Shown here: in pieces, positions 1 to 7,600 of the stretch | Position numbering within the stretch: the stretch's first letter is position 1 | How the letters are laid out: the number at the start of each line of letters is the position of its first letter | From: DASYSA01 sp036003885 | Lineage (GTDB): Bacteria; Acidobacteriota; Blastocatellia; UBA7656 | Length of the DNA: 12,621 bases | Assembly: GCA_036003885.1 (NCBI GenBank) | Contig: DASYSA010000243.1 | Location: 1-12,621 of the forward strand | Reading direction: 5' to 3' | Notes under the pieces: model-generated | What the model was told of the DNA's origin: nothing | Seen by the model: the letters and a program-made list of their open reading frames with translations, nothing else | Database searches by the model: none | Position numbers and translations under genes: made by a program

Positions 1-486
1 CCAGCCGTTCGTCTTTTCGAAGCGCTTGCTGTCTTTTATGGACATGTCGATGCCGTTGTACACACCGTTAAAATACCCGCGTCCGGAAGGTTCCTTACGA
101 GAGCCGTCTGGGAACGTTTGGTTAAGAACCCGGGTCAGTTCTTTTACTATGACCGTTCCTTCTGGAAACTCGCCTGTTTTCAGATATGCATCAACGTTTT
201 TCTGCTCGATATATACGTGATGATATTCGGGGAAGTTCGACTTGGTACAACCTCCGGGCTGATCGCAGTTGAACTTCCCATTATTGAGTCCCTCGGGAGT
301 CAGTGGAGCGCCCACAAAGACCCACCTGCGGAAAACGTGGGGGTCTGGTTGATTTACTGTGCCATCAGCGTTAAACACTACGCTTGACTGTTTAGTCTGG
401 GCAGCGACCAGCCTGGTGATCAGGAGGTGCCCGCCTAAGGCGGCCAGTCCAAGTCCAACGATGATTGTCAACAGATACTTGTGCAT
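1..486 (-). CDS. Cytochrome P460-fold protein, partial (3' end off the window)
   Basis: This reading frame runs on the minus strand from ATG at 486 to the left edge, giving 162 codons with no stop. A strong ribosome binding site (GAGGAGA) sits about 8 nt upstream. Residues 1-29 form an N-terminal signal or anchor (hydrophobic LLTIIVGLGLAALGG), so the product is probably exported. Residues about 50-162 resemble the Cytochrome_P460 family, with the signature YLKTGEFPEGTVIVKEL (101-117). The complete neighbour upstream (540-1103) has the matching segment at its residues 80-97, so the two are paralogues. The C-terminal c-type heme motif expected for the family would lie beyond the edge and cannot be seen. 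Characterised P460 cytochromes oxidise hydroxylamine, but most family members are uncharacterised, so the substrate here is unknown. The gene lies 53 nt downstream of its paralogue and is probably cotranscribed with it. Confidence 0.8.
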   Translation of the reverse strand, partial: MHKYLLTIIVGLGLAALGGHLLITRLVAAQTKQSSVVFNADGTVNQPDPHVFRRWVFVGAPLTPEGLNNGKFNCDQPGGCTKSNFPEYHHVYIEQKNVDAYLKTGEFPEGTVIVKELTRVLNQTFPDGSRKEPSGRGYFNGVYNGIDMSIKDSKRFEKTNGW

Positions 487-539
487 TGCGATTCTCCTCG
501 CGATCGGTTTCAGAAGCGAGTCCCTATAGAGTCGTCTGC

Positions 540-1103
540 TTACTTCGATTTGAGGACTGGGTAGCCTTGAACGTATAACCAGTCGGTTGACTGGGCTGGA
601 ACATGACAGCCCAGGCAGTTCTTTTTGAAGCTGGTAGCGACTTGCTTATCGGGCGCATCGGCTTTGAAAAGTGCCCATCCCCATCCATTACCCCACAGCG
701 GGTTATTGGGGAACCGATTCTTGGTGTCCTTGATCATCACGAACCACACTATGGTCTTATTCGTAGCCCAACGGGCGTCACCTGTTGTCATTTGGGCGTG
801 ATCGGTCGTGAACGTTTCTTTAACGAGTACGGTTCCATCGGCGAACTTGCCGTTTTTTCGGTAATACTGAGCCGCGCCCGGCGAAGCATAGGTGGCGTGC
901 ATTTCAGTGTCACCGTTGGAACCGGTGGGAGCGTAGGTTCCGAGAAACTGGTAAAGGTCTCGAACGTCAGGTGGCTTGCGAATATTCCCCGTCTTGTCGA
1001 CCAGGTCGTAGCCGTTGAACGCCTTCGTGCTTTGCGCATGCAGAAAGGCGTAGGGGGTTAAGATCGCAAGCGCAAGGATTATCTGTGGTATCGGACGAGT
1101 CAT
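540..1103 (-). CDS. Cytochrome P460-fold c-type heme protein
   Basis: This is a complete 187-aa exported protein. Residues 1-23 look like a signal peptide (hydrophobic IILALAILTPYAFLHAQ), and the mature part is a P460-type domain with the family-like block NGKFADGTVLVKETF (84-98). A single c-type heme-binding motif CLGCH (C163, C166, H167) lies near the C-terminus, followed by an aromatic tail. Covalent heme attachment would occur in the periplasm. The ATG at 1103 is supported by AGGAGG 7 nt upstream. It is the first gene of a likely two-gene operon with the paralogue at 1-486. Known P460 enzymes act on hydroxylamine or nitric oxide, but no ammonia-oxidation gene is visible here. A role as a generic redox or detoxification cytochrome is equally possible. 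Confidence 0.85.
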   Translation of the reverse strand: MTRPIPQIILALAILTPYAFLHAQSTKAFNGYDLVDKTGNIRKPPDVRDLYQFLGTYAPTGSNGDTEMHATYASPGAAQYYRKNGKFADGTVLVKETFTTDHAQMTTGDARWATNKTIVWFVMIKDTKNRFPNNPLWGNGWGWALFKADAPDKQVATSFKKNCLGCHVPAQSTDWLYVQGYPVLKSK

Positions 1104-1587
1104 AAATTCTTCCTCCTGATTGAACGATTCGTACCGGCATGTTCAGCTTCGGTTCCCGTGAGTCTCTCCGGGCCGGTCGCTTCGATTACCGAAGGAGTGC
1201 ACGAGTATGGCCATACGCGAATTTCGGAAAGAACCAGGCAAGCAGCAAGAGAAAAGAGTAGTTGACCGGCTCACGTGCAGATTATACAGATCAATGTCAG
1301 TTTGTGACGTCATATTGACAGACACGTCACTTGCCGTAATCAGGAACTCGCTCGCGCCACTCTGGAATCGCCTCGGCTCAACAGACTGATCGCGGCCGCA
1401 CGAGCCCAGCCCCGATGAGTACAGGGTTTACTCACCTCCTTGTTGACATCGAGAACGGTCCGCCCGCTACGGGCGACGGCCACTTACATTCATTTTCTGC
1501 CGAAGAGAAACGGCCTCCGTCGTGCAGTCTGACTTGTCGCGCCGTGAGCGAGTTCAGACGAAGGTCGCGCGGCAGAGGAGAAGAAAC
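1104..1587. other. Long divergent intergenic region
   Basis: I find no convincing gene in this 484-bp stretch between the minus-strand P460 gene and the plus-strand hypothetical. It holds the palindrome-rich candidate promoter at 1281-1330 and a compact GC-rich hairpin, CGCCCG (1462-1467) / CGGGCG (1471-1476) with a 3-nt loop and no T-tract. A minus-strand AAGGAGGTGA-like sequence lies at about 1431-1441 and is not followed by a convincing reading frame. Short frames of about 60 codons on both strands (1143-1325, 1207-1389) show no recognisable family and overlap each other, so I treat them as chance. Confidence 0.4.
1281..1330 (-). promoter_or_regulatory. Candidate promoter/operator upstream of the P460 pair
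   Basis: The minus strand carries a perfect TATAAT (1286-1281), suitable as a -10 box about 180 bp upstream of the P460 start codon at 1103. No good -35 box lies at the right spacing. That position is instead occupied by an 8-bp perfect palindrome TGACGTCA (1305-1312) nested in a larger inverted repeat, GTGACGT (1304-1310) with ACGTCAC (1324-1330). Further TGTCA/TGACA half-sites lie at 1295-1299 and 1316-1320. The plus strand also has a TTGACA at 1315-1320 but only a weak -10 near 1337. The layout suggests a factor binding site over the -35 region. This is inference from motif position only. Confidence 0.35.
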
Positions 1588-1854
1588 ATGACAAAGCGTG
1601 ATCGAAAGAAACGCATGGAAACGGGTCCTGATTCCGCTGGACAAGGAGGAGCGACTCAGCAGATTTCGGACACCGCGATTGCAGACTCCGAAAGCGTGGA
1701 GGAGCTGGCAGAAGAGGGCAATGCGTTCGAAGCGGATGTCATATATGGTGTCGAGAATGCGAGAGATCCAGATGTCGAAGAGGTTACGACTCACGAGATT
1801 CCTGAAGACGATGTGCCAGGTGAATACCTAGACAACGACGAGCACCTCGCGTGA
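1588..1854 (+). CDS. Small acidic conserved hypothetical protein
   Basis: This encodes an 88-aa protein. I choose ATG at 1588 because AGAGGAGA lies 7-14 nt upstream, although the frame is open from 1522. The N-terminus is short and basic (MTKRDRKKRME). The rest is strongly acidic and lacks cysteine, membrane segments or a signal peptide, ending in a block with EEVTTHEIPEDDVPGEYLD. From memory, the motif series (AEEGxxxEADVIxGVENA, then PEDDVPxEYLD) resembles a small protein family recurring in Acidobacteria with no assigned function. It precedes NDH-2 by 86 nt on the same strand and could be cotranscribed. Its function is unknown. Confidence 0.65.
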   Translation: MTKRDRKKRMETGPDSAGQGGATQQISDTAIADSESVEELAEEGNAFEADVIYGVENARDPDVEEVTTHEIPEDDVPGEYLDNDEHLA

Positions 1855-1940
1855 AGTAAGGCGATCTCTTGGTCCTGCCATGCGGCAAATGTTCTTGCCA
1901 ATGTTCCAGTGGATGAGGAGAAGTCCGGAGAACAACAACA

Positions 1941-3284
1941 ATGAGTACCAGCTCTCCAAAGAGAATTTTGATCCTGGGCGGCGGTTTCGCTGGCCTATAC
2001 GCGGCGATGGAGCTTCAAAAGACTCTGGCTCGGGATCGCGAGGTGGAAATTACGCTCGTCAACCGCGAGAACTTCTTCCTGTTTACGCCCATGCTGCACG
2101 AAATCGCAGCCAGCGATCTTGAGATCACCGATATCGTCAACCCGCTTCGCAAGATGCTCAAGCGAATACACTTCTTCGAAGGGGAGATCGAGTCTATCGA
2201 TCTTTCTCACAAGCAAGTGGTCGTCTCTCACGGACTCGAAAATCACCGTCACCCACTCACTTACGATCATCTCGTAGTCGGCCTGGGTGCGATTACAAAC
2301 CTTTACGAGTTGCCAGGGCTTGATGAACGCAACCTGACGATGAAGTCGCTTGGGGATGCAATCAGACTCCGGAACCATTTGATCGCGCAATTGGAAGAAG
2401 CCGATAACGAATGCGTGACAACGAAGAATTCGCTCTTGTGTTTCGTGGTGGCAGGAGGCGGATTTTCCGGAGTAGAAACCATCGGTGCACTCAATGACTT
2501 CGTGCGTGATGTACTGCCGTCTTATTCACACCTCTCCGAGGGTATGCTCCGCGTCGTACTGGTGCATGCAGGAACAGTGATTCTTCCCGAACTAGGAGAA
2601 AAGCTCGGCGTCTATGCGCACAAGAAATTGGCGGAACGAGGCGTCGAGATTTACGTAAACACGAAAGTGAGTGAGGTTTCGATGAATGGGGTGACGTTGA
2701 GTGATGGAACTGCTATTGAGACTGACACGGTCGTCTGGACCGCAGGAACTTCCCCCAACCCTCTCGTCGAAAGGTTACCGTGCAAAAAAGAACGCGGCAG
2801 AATTGTGGTTGATCAGTTCTTGGAGGTTGTTGGATGGCCTGGCGTCTGGGCCGTGGGCGATTGCGCAGCGGTCCCTGATCGATCGACGGGCAAATTCAGT
2901 CCACCCACAGCTCAGCATGCTCTCCGGCAGGCGAGGAGGCTCGGCCAAAACATCACCGCATCAATTCGCGGGAAGCGGAAGAAGCCGTTTGTCTTTTCCA
3001 CCCTCGGACAGCTCGCCACGATCGGAAACCGAACAGGTGTTGCCAACATTCTCGGGCTCAGGTTTTCGGGCTTCCTTGCTTGGTGGATTTGGCGGACGAT
3101 CTACCTGAGCAAATTGCCGCGGTTTGAAAAGAAACTGCGGGTTGCCATGAACTGGACACTGGACCTCGTATTCTCCAAGGACATCGTGCAGTTTTCACAC
3201 GAATCAAGAGCCCAGTATCTCTCGTATTCAGGCCAGGGCTTGCGTGAAAGCGCGCAACCACCAGGCGCAAACGAGGCGTCATGA
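1941..3284 (+). CDS. ndh: Type II NADH:quinone oxidoreductase (NDH-2)
   Basis: This encodes a 447-aa flavoprotein of normal family length. It transfers electrons from NADH to membrane quinone without pumping protons, at the inner face of the cytoplasmic membrane. The N-terminal FAD dinucleotide-binding loop is GGGFAGLYAA (13-22), with an acceptor strand ending near ITLVNRENFF. The NADH-binding Rossmann loop is GGGFSGVETIGA (172-183). The second FAD contact is VWAVGDCA (302-309), followed by the quinone-site region PPTAQHALRQ (321-330). An aromatic, basic C-terminal part (about 376-395, GFLAWWIWRTIYLSKLPRF) fits an amphipathic membrane-anchoring segment. The start is ATG at 1941, with GGAG about 10 nt upstream. 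A remnant of 6-phosphogluconate dehydrogenase begins 34 nt after its stop. Confidence 0.92.
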   Translation: MSTSSPKRILILGGGFAGLYAAMELQKTLARDREVEITLVNRENFFLFTPMLHEIAASDLEITDIVNPLRKMLKRIHFFEGEIESIDLSHKQVVVSHGLENHRHPLTYDHLVVGLGAITNLYELPGLDERNLTMKSLGDAIRLRNHLIAQLEEADNECVTTKNSLLCFVVAGGGFSGVETIGALNDFVRDVLPSYSHLSEGMLRVVLVHAGTVILPELGEKLGVYAHKKLAERGVEIYVNTKVSEVSMNGVTLSDGTAIETDTVVWTAGTSPNPLVERLPCKKERGRIVVDQFLEVVGWPGVWAVGDCAAVPDRSTGKFSPPTAQHALRQARRLGQNITASIRGKRKKPFVFSTLGQLATIGNRTGVANILGLRFSGFLAWWIWRTIYLSKLPRFEKKLRVAMNWTLDLVFSKDIVQFSHESRAQYLSYSGQGLRESAQPPGANEAS

Positions 3285-3318
3285 GGTTGCCGGCCTTTCT
3301 TATTGGGAGAAATTACAC

Positions 3319-3369
3319 ATGCAAATTGCAATGATCGGACTTGGAAGGATGGGCTCGATTCTTGTGTGA
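3319..3369 (+). pseudogene. 5' remnant of 6-phosphogluconate dehydrogenase
   Basis: The frame starts at ATG 3319 behind a plausible ribosome binding site (GGGAGA, about 10 nt upstream). It reads MQIAMIGLGRMGSILV and then stops (TGA 3367-3369). The first 12 residues match the highly characteristic N-terminus of NAD-type 6-phosphogluconate dehydrogenases (MQIGMIGLGRMG), which is the GxGxxG Rossmann loop. Nothing recognisable as the other roughly 300 residues follows in any frame. This is therefore probably the decapitated start of a gnd-like gene that kept its translation signals. A functional 16-residue peptide seems unlikely. Confidence 0.6.
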
Positions 3370-3723
3370 TTGCGTACCAAGCGCATCGCAGCGGATCTGT
3401 CAAAACAGCGACCGACAGTTCGTCGCCATCGTGACACTTAGGCTAATAACAAGCGCCAAAGAACACCGACAAATATCGAGAAACATCGTCGGCCTTCGAC
3501 GCGCACAAAAAGTTCCTAAGCCCTAACGTCAGCAAAAACAATCGCATCAAGTCTTTTATTCCCTTTGTTTTTCCGCCTCCCTTAGCGTCGGCTCCTGCGT
3601 CGGCTCCAGGACACTGTTCTCTCGCCCGCAAGATTCGCGAACCGCTACAAGAGCCACTGCACATTGCGGTGCAAGAGTGGAACTTGGTGTGCACTTCATT
3701 TGACTGATCGAAGGAGCGTATCG
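3370..3723 (+). other. Intergenic region between gnd remnant and sigma factor
   Basis: I see no gene in this roughly 350-bp stretch. It contains a 12-bp imperfect tandem duplication, GCGTCGGCTCCT then GCGTCGGCTCCA (3585-3608, 11 of 12 identical). A GGAACTT at 3679-3685 matches the -35 element typical of ECF-type promoters. A minus-strand frame at 3443-3694 has no family resemblance and lacks support. Confidence 0.4.
3679..3706 (+). promoter_or_regulatory. Possible ECF-type promoter upstream of the sigma factor
   Basis: GGAACTT (3679-3685) equals the -35 motif recognised by RpoE-like ECF sigma factors. A 15-nt spacer leads to TGACTG (3701-3706), which is only a weak -10. The transcript would begin very close to the ribosome binding site at 3711-3716, so the 5' leader would be almost absent. 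This would fit autoregulation of the downstream ECF gene, but the weak -10 keeps this a low-confidence call. Confidence 0.25.
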
Positions 3724-4335
3724 ATGGGAACAGCTGTTGCAGATCTCAATGGTGTACCGGAGGTGTTGGCGCCGCATCATCAAAGTGGAGTCGAAGAATT
3801 AACCAATATTTTCGTCGACCGCTGGCACTCCTTGTATCGGATAGCGATACGGCAGCTTGAAAACGGGGCAGACGCCGAGGATGCCGTTCAGGAAGCCTTT
3901 TTGTCTGCTTATACGCATTTGGACCGGTTCAAGAGACAAGCTCGGATGTCCACCTGGGTGACCACAATTCTGATTAATTCGGCGCGCATGAAGTTGCGGC
4001 GACGTCCACGAAAGGTGCAGGTCGCTTTAAGTGATCAATCTCAGGATCAGGACAGCGAGCAGGTCCTCGAAATGCTTCGCGATCGTCGGCCCGACCCAGA
4101 AGAGGTATCTCAAAGGAACGAGCTTGCGGAGCGGGTGAGACGATTTACGATCCTGATTTCGCCGACGTTGCGTAAGACCTTTCAACTGCGCCATGTGCAT
4201 GGATTGAGCATTCGCGACACGGCTACAGTTCTGGGGGTACCAAGCGGTACGGTGAAAGCTCGGACTGCAAGGGCTCGCGCGAAGCTTAAGCTACTGATGC
4301 AAAACAGCGTTGGCAGGAAAAGAGAGGGAATCTAG
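3724..4335 (+). CDS. RNA polymerase ECF-type sigma-70 factor
   Basis: This encodes a 203-aa ECF sigma factor that directs RNA polymerase to alternative promoters. I choose ATG at 3724 because AAGGAG sits 8-13 nt upstream, although the frame is open from 3664. Region 2 spans about 26-96, with the core-binding and -10 recognition block AEDAVQEAFLSAYTHLDRF (51-69), RMSTWVTTILINSARM (74-89) and a basic end (KLRRRPRK). Region 4, about 133-188, has the helix-turn-helix LSIRDTATVLGVPSGTVKAR (161-180). Sigma regions 1 and 3 are absent, as expected. No anti-sigma gene follows: the stretch immediately downstream is a P-type ATPase remnant. The control partner may have been lost or be encoded elsewhere. 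Confidence 0.88.
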   Translation: MGTAVADLNGVPEVLAPHHQSGVEELTNIFVDRWHSLYRIAIRQLENGADAEDAVQEAFLSAYTHLDRFKRQARMSTWVTTILINSARMKLRRRPRKVQVALSDQSQDQDSEQVLEMLRDRRPDPEEVSQRNELAERVRRFTILISPTLRKTFQLRHVHGLSIRDTATVLGVPSGTVKARTARARAKLKLLMQNSVGRKREGI

Positions 4336-4340
4336 GATTC

Positions 4341-4626
4341 GTGTCAAAAGCACGACAGGAGTCCATGTCTTCGCATGTTGTTTCAATCAGACACGAGCTG
4401 TCTCTGTCCGTTCTTCGTGTGATCGCACTGTCACGTATCACCTATAAGGCAATGATGCAGAACTTAGTGCTGGCGACAGCTTGCCATTCCCCCTACGGCT
4501 GGAGCCTTCGTGCACTGGGGAATTACTCTCCCGATGGGCATAGGTGCCCTCGCGATGAACCTGCCGAGTTTGATCGTGGCGTTGAACGCGCAGTTCCTAC
4601 GTCATTTCAGACTTGGACGTTATTGA
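4341..4626 (+). pseudogene. C-terminal remnant of a heavy-metal P1B-type ATPase, frameshifted
   Basis: Two plus-strand frames together read like the last two membrane helices of a metal-exporting P-type ATPase. The first frame (to about 4481) contains ALSRITYKAMMQNLVLATA, matching the family block LSRATYRKMVQNLxWATG. The second frame (from about 4482) contains AIPPTAGAFVHWGITLPM and then MNLPSLIVALNAQFLR, matching AIPLAAGxxxxxGIxLxPAVGA and MSLSTVIVAxNAxLLR, and stops at TGA 4624-4626. The expected GYNV between the two halves is missing, consistent with an 11-nt deletion around 4480. The catalytic DKTGT and nucleotide-binding domains are absent upstream. The first frame continues as an open 110-codon frame past 4626, but that tail is not meaningful. 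The remnant lies 5 nt after the sigma factor and abuts the convergent kinase gene. Confidence 0.7.
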
Positions 4627-4637
4627 CAATGGTACAG

Positions 4638-7600
4638 CTACGCGGCTTGGTGCGCATTACTTCGGGCAGGTAAGGTGAAATGAAACGTCGCACCTGATTC
4701 CGGGTTAGAGACGGCCCACAGACGACCCCCGTGCGACACGATAATCGATCGGCTGATGGCCAACCCCATACCGGTGCCTTCAGGCTTGGAAGTGAAGAAT
4801 GGATTGAAAATCTCCTCGGTCTTTTCTGGTGGAACTCCAACTCCCGTATCCATGACCGAAATCAAGAGCTGACCGCTGTCATCTTGCTGTGACTTGATCG
4901 TAAGTTTACCTGGCGTGTTCATGCTCTTCATGGCCTCGATACTATTGAGCATGAGATTCATCAAGACCTGTTGTAACTGTACCCGGTCTGCCATGATCGG
5001 ACGCAGATCGAGCGAAAAGTCACTGTGGATCGAAATCGAATGTCTGGACGCCTCACCCCGCAGCAAGGCAATCATTTCTTGAATGAGTTCGTTTATCTCA
5101 ACTTCTTCCTGCTGCAAACTGTCCTTCTTAAATAGCGACCTGACCCGGCCGATGATTTCGGAGGCACGGGCTACGTCTTTGACGACTCTCGAAGCCGCGG
5201 TTTGCGCCTCCGCCAAATCGGGGTGATCCCGAGTTAACCAGCGCGAGCAGGTCCTGGCATCCGTCATAGCGGCTGAAATTGGCTGCTTGATTTCGTGTGC
5301 CAACGAGGCCGCGAGCTCTCCCATGGTGCTGACTCGGTTCTGATGTGCGAGATGGGCCAGTTCTTCCCGCATTCTCTCGCCCTCTTGCAGCGCCGCCCGC
5401 AGCTCGTCTTCAGCCTTCTGCCGCTTCAATTCGGCGGCGGCGCGGGCAGCGAAGATCTTAAGCAAGTCGACGGACCCTGGTTCGGCCTCCATTGGCTTGT
5501 CATCCAGGATTGCTATGTGGCCCATGACGCGGTTGATCTCGTCGAGCATGGGAACGCCGAGGTAGCTTTCTGCTTGCCAATCCGCTGCGAGTGTATCCCG
5601 AGGAAACAGGCCCTGCAGCCCTTGCCGGTAATGGCAAACCTCGCCATGAAGCACTTTTTTGCAGGGCGTATCGGCTATGTCAAACTCGAAGTTTTCCCCA
5701 AAGCCGTCACCCTTCCAGAAGGCCAGCGTGCGGGCATGCTTCTGGTCATCACAAGTGGTGACAAAGGCATAGCGTGCACGCAGTGCCTGGGCCATGTGTT
5801 GCACCAGGCTACGGAAGAAGTCGCTGCCCGTGGTCGCCGCTGTGCCCGCTACGATAAGCCTGAATGTGTCCTCGGCTCGCTTTCTTTCAGTGATGTCCTC
5901 CGACAGCGCCATCACGAACCGAGGGGAATCTTCCGCGCCGGGCACAAGCGACACGTTGTTGCTCACCCAGATGAGCCGCCCATCCTTTCGTCGATATCGC
6001 TTCTCGATCTGAAATTGCGATCGCTTACCGTCGATCAATTCGGCCACGAGCGCCCGGTTTCTTTTGTGGTCATCGTCCAGAGTGAGCTCAAGAAACGTCA
6101 GCTTTGTCAGTTCTTCGTCTGAGTATCCCAGCATCTGCTGATAGGCGGAATTGGTAGTCAGGAAACGTCCGGTCATGTCCGTGAGGGCCACGCCTATCGC
6201 TGAATTCTCGAAGACAGCCCGCCAGCGTTGCTCGCTGCGTCGAAGGTTCTCTTCCACTCTCTTTCGTGCGCTGACATCGCGGATGAAGCCCGTAAAACGG
6301 TGCCCGGTTTCTGTGACGTTTTCTCCGAACGAGACTTCCACCGGAAACTCCTGTCCATTTTTGCGCAGGCCAGTGAACTCGGTAGCTTGCCAGTTGATAT
6401 GTCGCTCGCTGGTAGCCAAGTAGCGTTTGAATCCATTCTCGTGCAGCTTCCGCATGTACTCTGGCATTAGTAAAGTCAATGGTTTGCCGATCAACTCGGT
6501 CGGGTCATACCCGAAGACTCTCAGTGCGGCAGCATTTGCCAGCAAGATGGCACCATTCTCATCCATGCTGATAACAGCATCGCTGGCTGCTTCGACAACG
6601 ACCCGATGCCTCTCTTCGCTGTCTCTAAGTTCTTGCTCGGCCCGCTTGTGCTCTGTGATATCCACTACCGCGCCGATATATTCAACATCGCCGGATTGAT
6701 CTAGTGAACACTTGGCCAAGCTATGTAAATATTTGATTGAACCGTCCGGAAGAAGTAGCCGGTACTCACCATCAAAATCTCTCTTCTCTCTTGCATCTGC
6801 CCACAACACTCGCTCAACCTTCGGGCGATCCTCCGGATGGACGCGCTCGATAAACAATTGATACGACGGCTTATCTTTTTCAAAATCAAAACCAAAAATG
6901 GCGCAATACTCCTGCGACCAGGCCATCTCTCCAGTGCTTACGTTCCAATGCCAACTTCCGGTATGGCTGAGCCTCTGTGCTTCGGCCGAATAAGCTTCGC
7001 TCGCCCTCAGGGCTTCTTCCGCTCGTTGCCGGTCATCGATGTCCGTAAGCAAAACGCACCAGTTCAGGATTCGCCCATCAGGACCTCGCAAGGGAAAGCC
7101 GCGCGCTTCGAACCAACGGTAGACACCATCGAAGCGTCGCAAGCGCTGCTTAACGTCGTAGGGCTGGCCGGTCTGGATTGCCTCCATCCATATCTCGATT
7201 GAGTGTGGAAGGTCATCTGGATGAACGGCATCGCTGGTACCCCACTTTTTTAAATCCTCTAACGTCTTGCCGAAGTACTCAAGATTGGGTTTGTTGACGG
7301 CTTCGACCTTCCCAGATGGCGTCATGACCGCAACGGGTGCCGGAATGCTGTCGGCTAACAAGCGAAGATTAAGCTCGCGAAGCTGGAGCGCCTCCTTGGC
7401 TGCCTTGCGCTCGGCGATTTCTCTTTCTAGCGCTTCGTTGGTCTCCAACAAATCTCGGGTGCTACGTTCCAAGTCTTGAGTCCGAACTCGAACTTGCGTT
7501 TCTAACCCGTTTGCCAGTTCGCGTACCGCCGCTTCCGCTTTTTCGCGCGCGGCCATTTGCAATTTGAGATCCTCAATGGACGTCAGAGTTTGATACGCTG

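Noticed and set aside
26..387. Plus-strand frames of 64 and 89 codons at the left edge
   Set aside because: They lie entirely over the minus-strand P460 gene, which has a strong ribosome binding site, a signal peptide and family motifs.
603..1061. 152-codon plus-strand frame
   Set aside because: It is the shadow of the minus-strand CLGCH-containing P460 gene and has no recognisable family or ribosome binding site.
1143..1389. Two overlapping 60-codon frames on opposite strands
   Set aside because: They have no family resemblance, they overlap each other, and they cover the palindromic promoter-like region. The plus one has an AAGGAG 9 nt upstream, which is not enough alone.
4341..4673. 110-codon frame after the sigma factor as a possible anti-sigma gene
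   Set aside because: It lacks a zinc-finger motif or membrane helix. Its first part matches a P-type ATPase and the family match switches frame, so it is better explained as a pseudogene.
5295..6122. 275-codon plus-strand frame inside the kinase gene
   Set aside because: It is antisense to the PAS/GAF/HisKA coding region, which has full domain motifs in the other strand.
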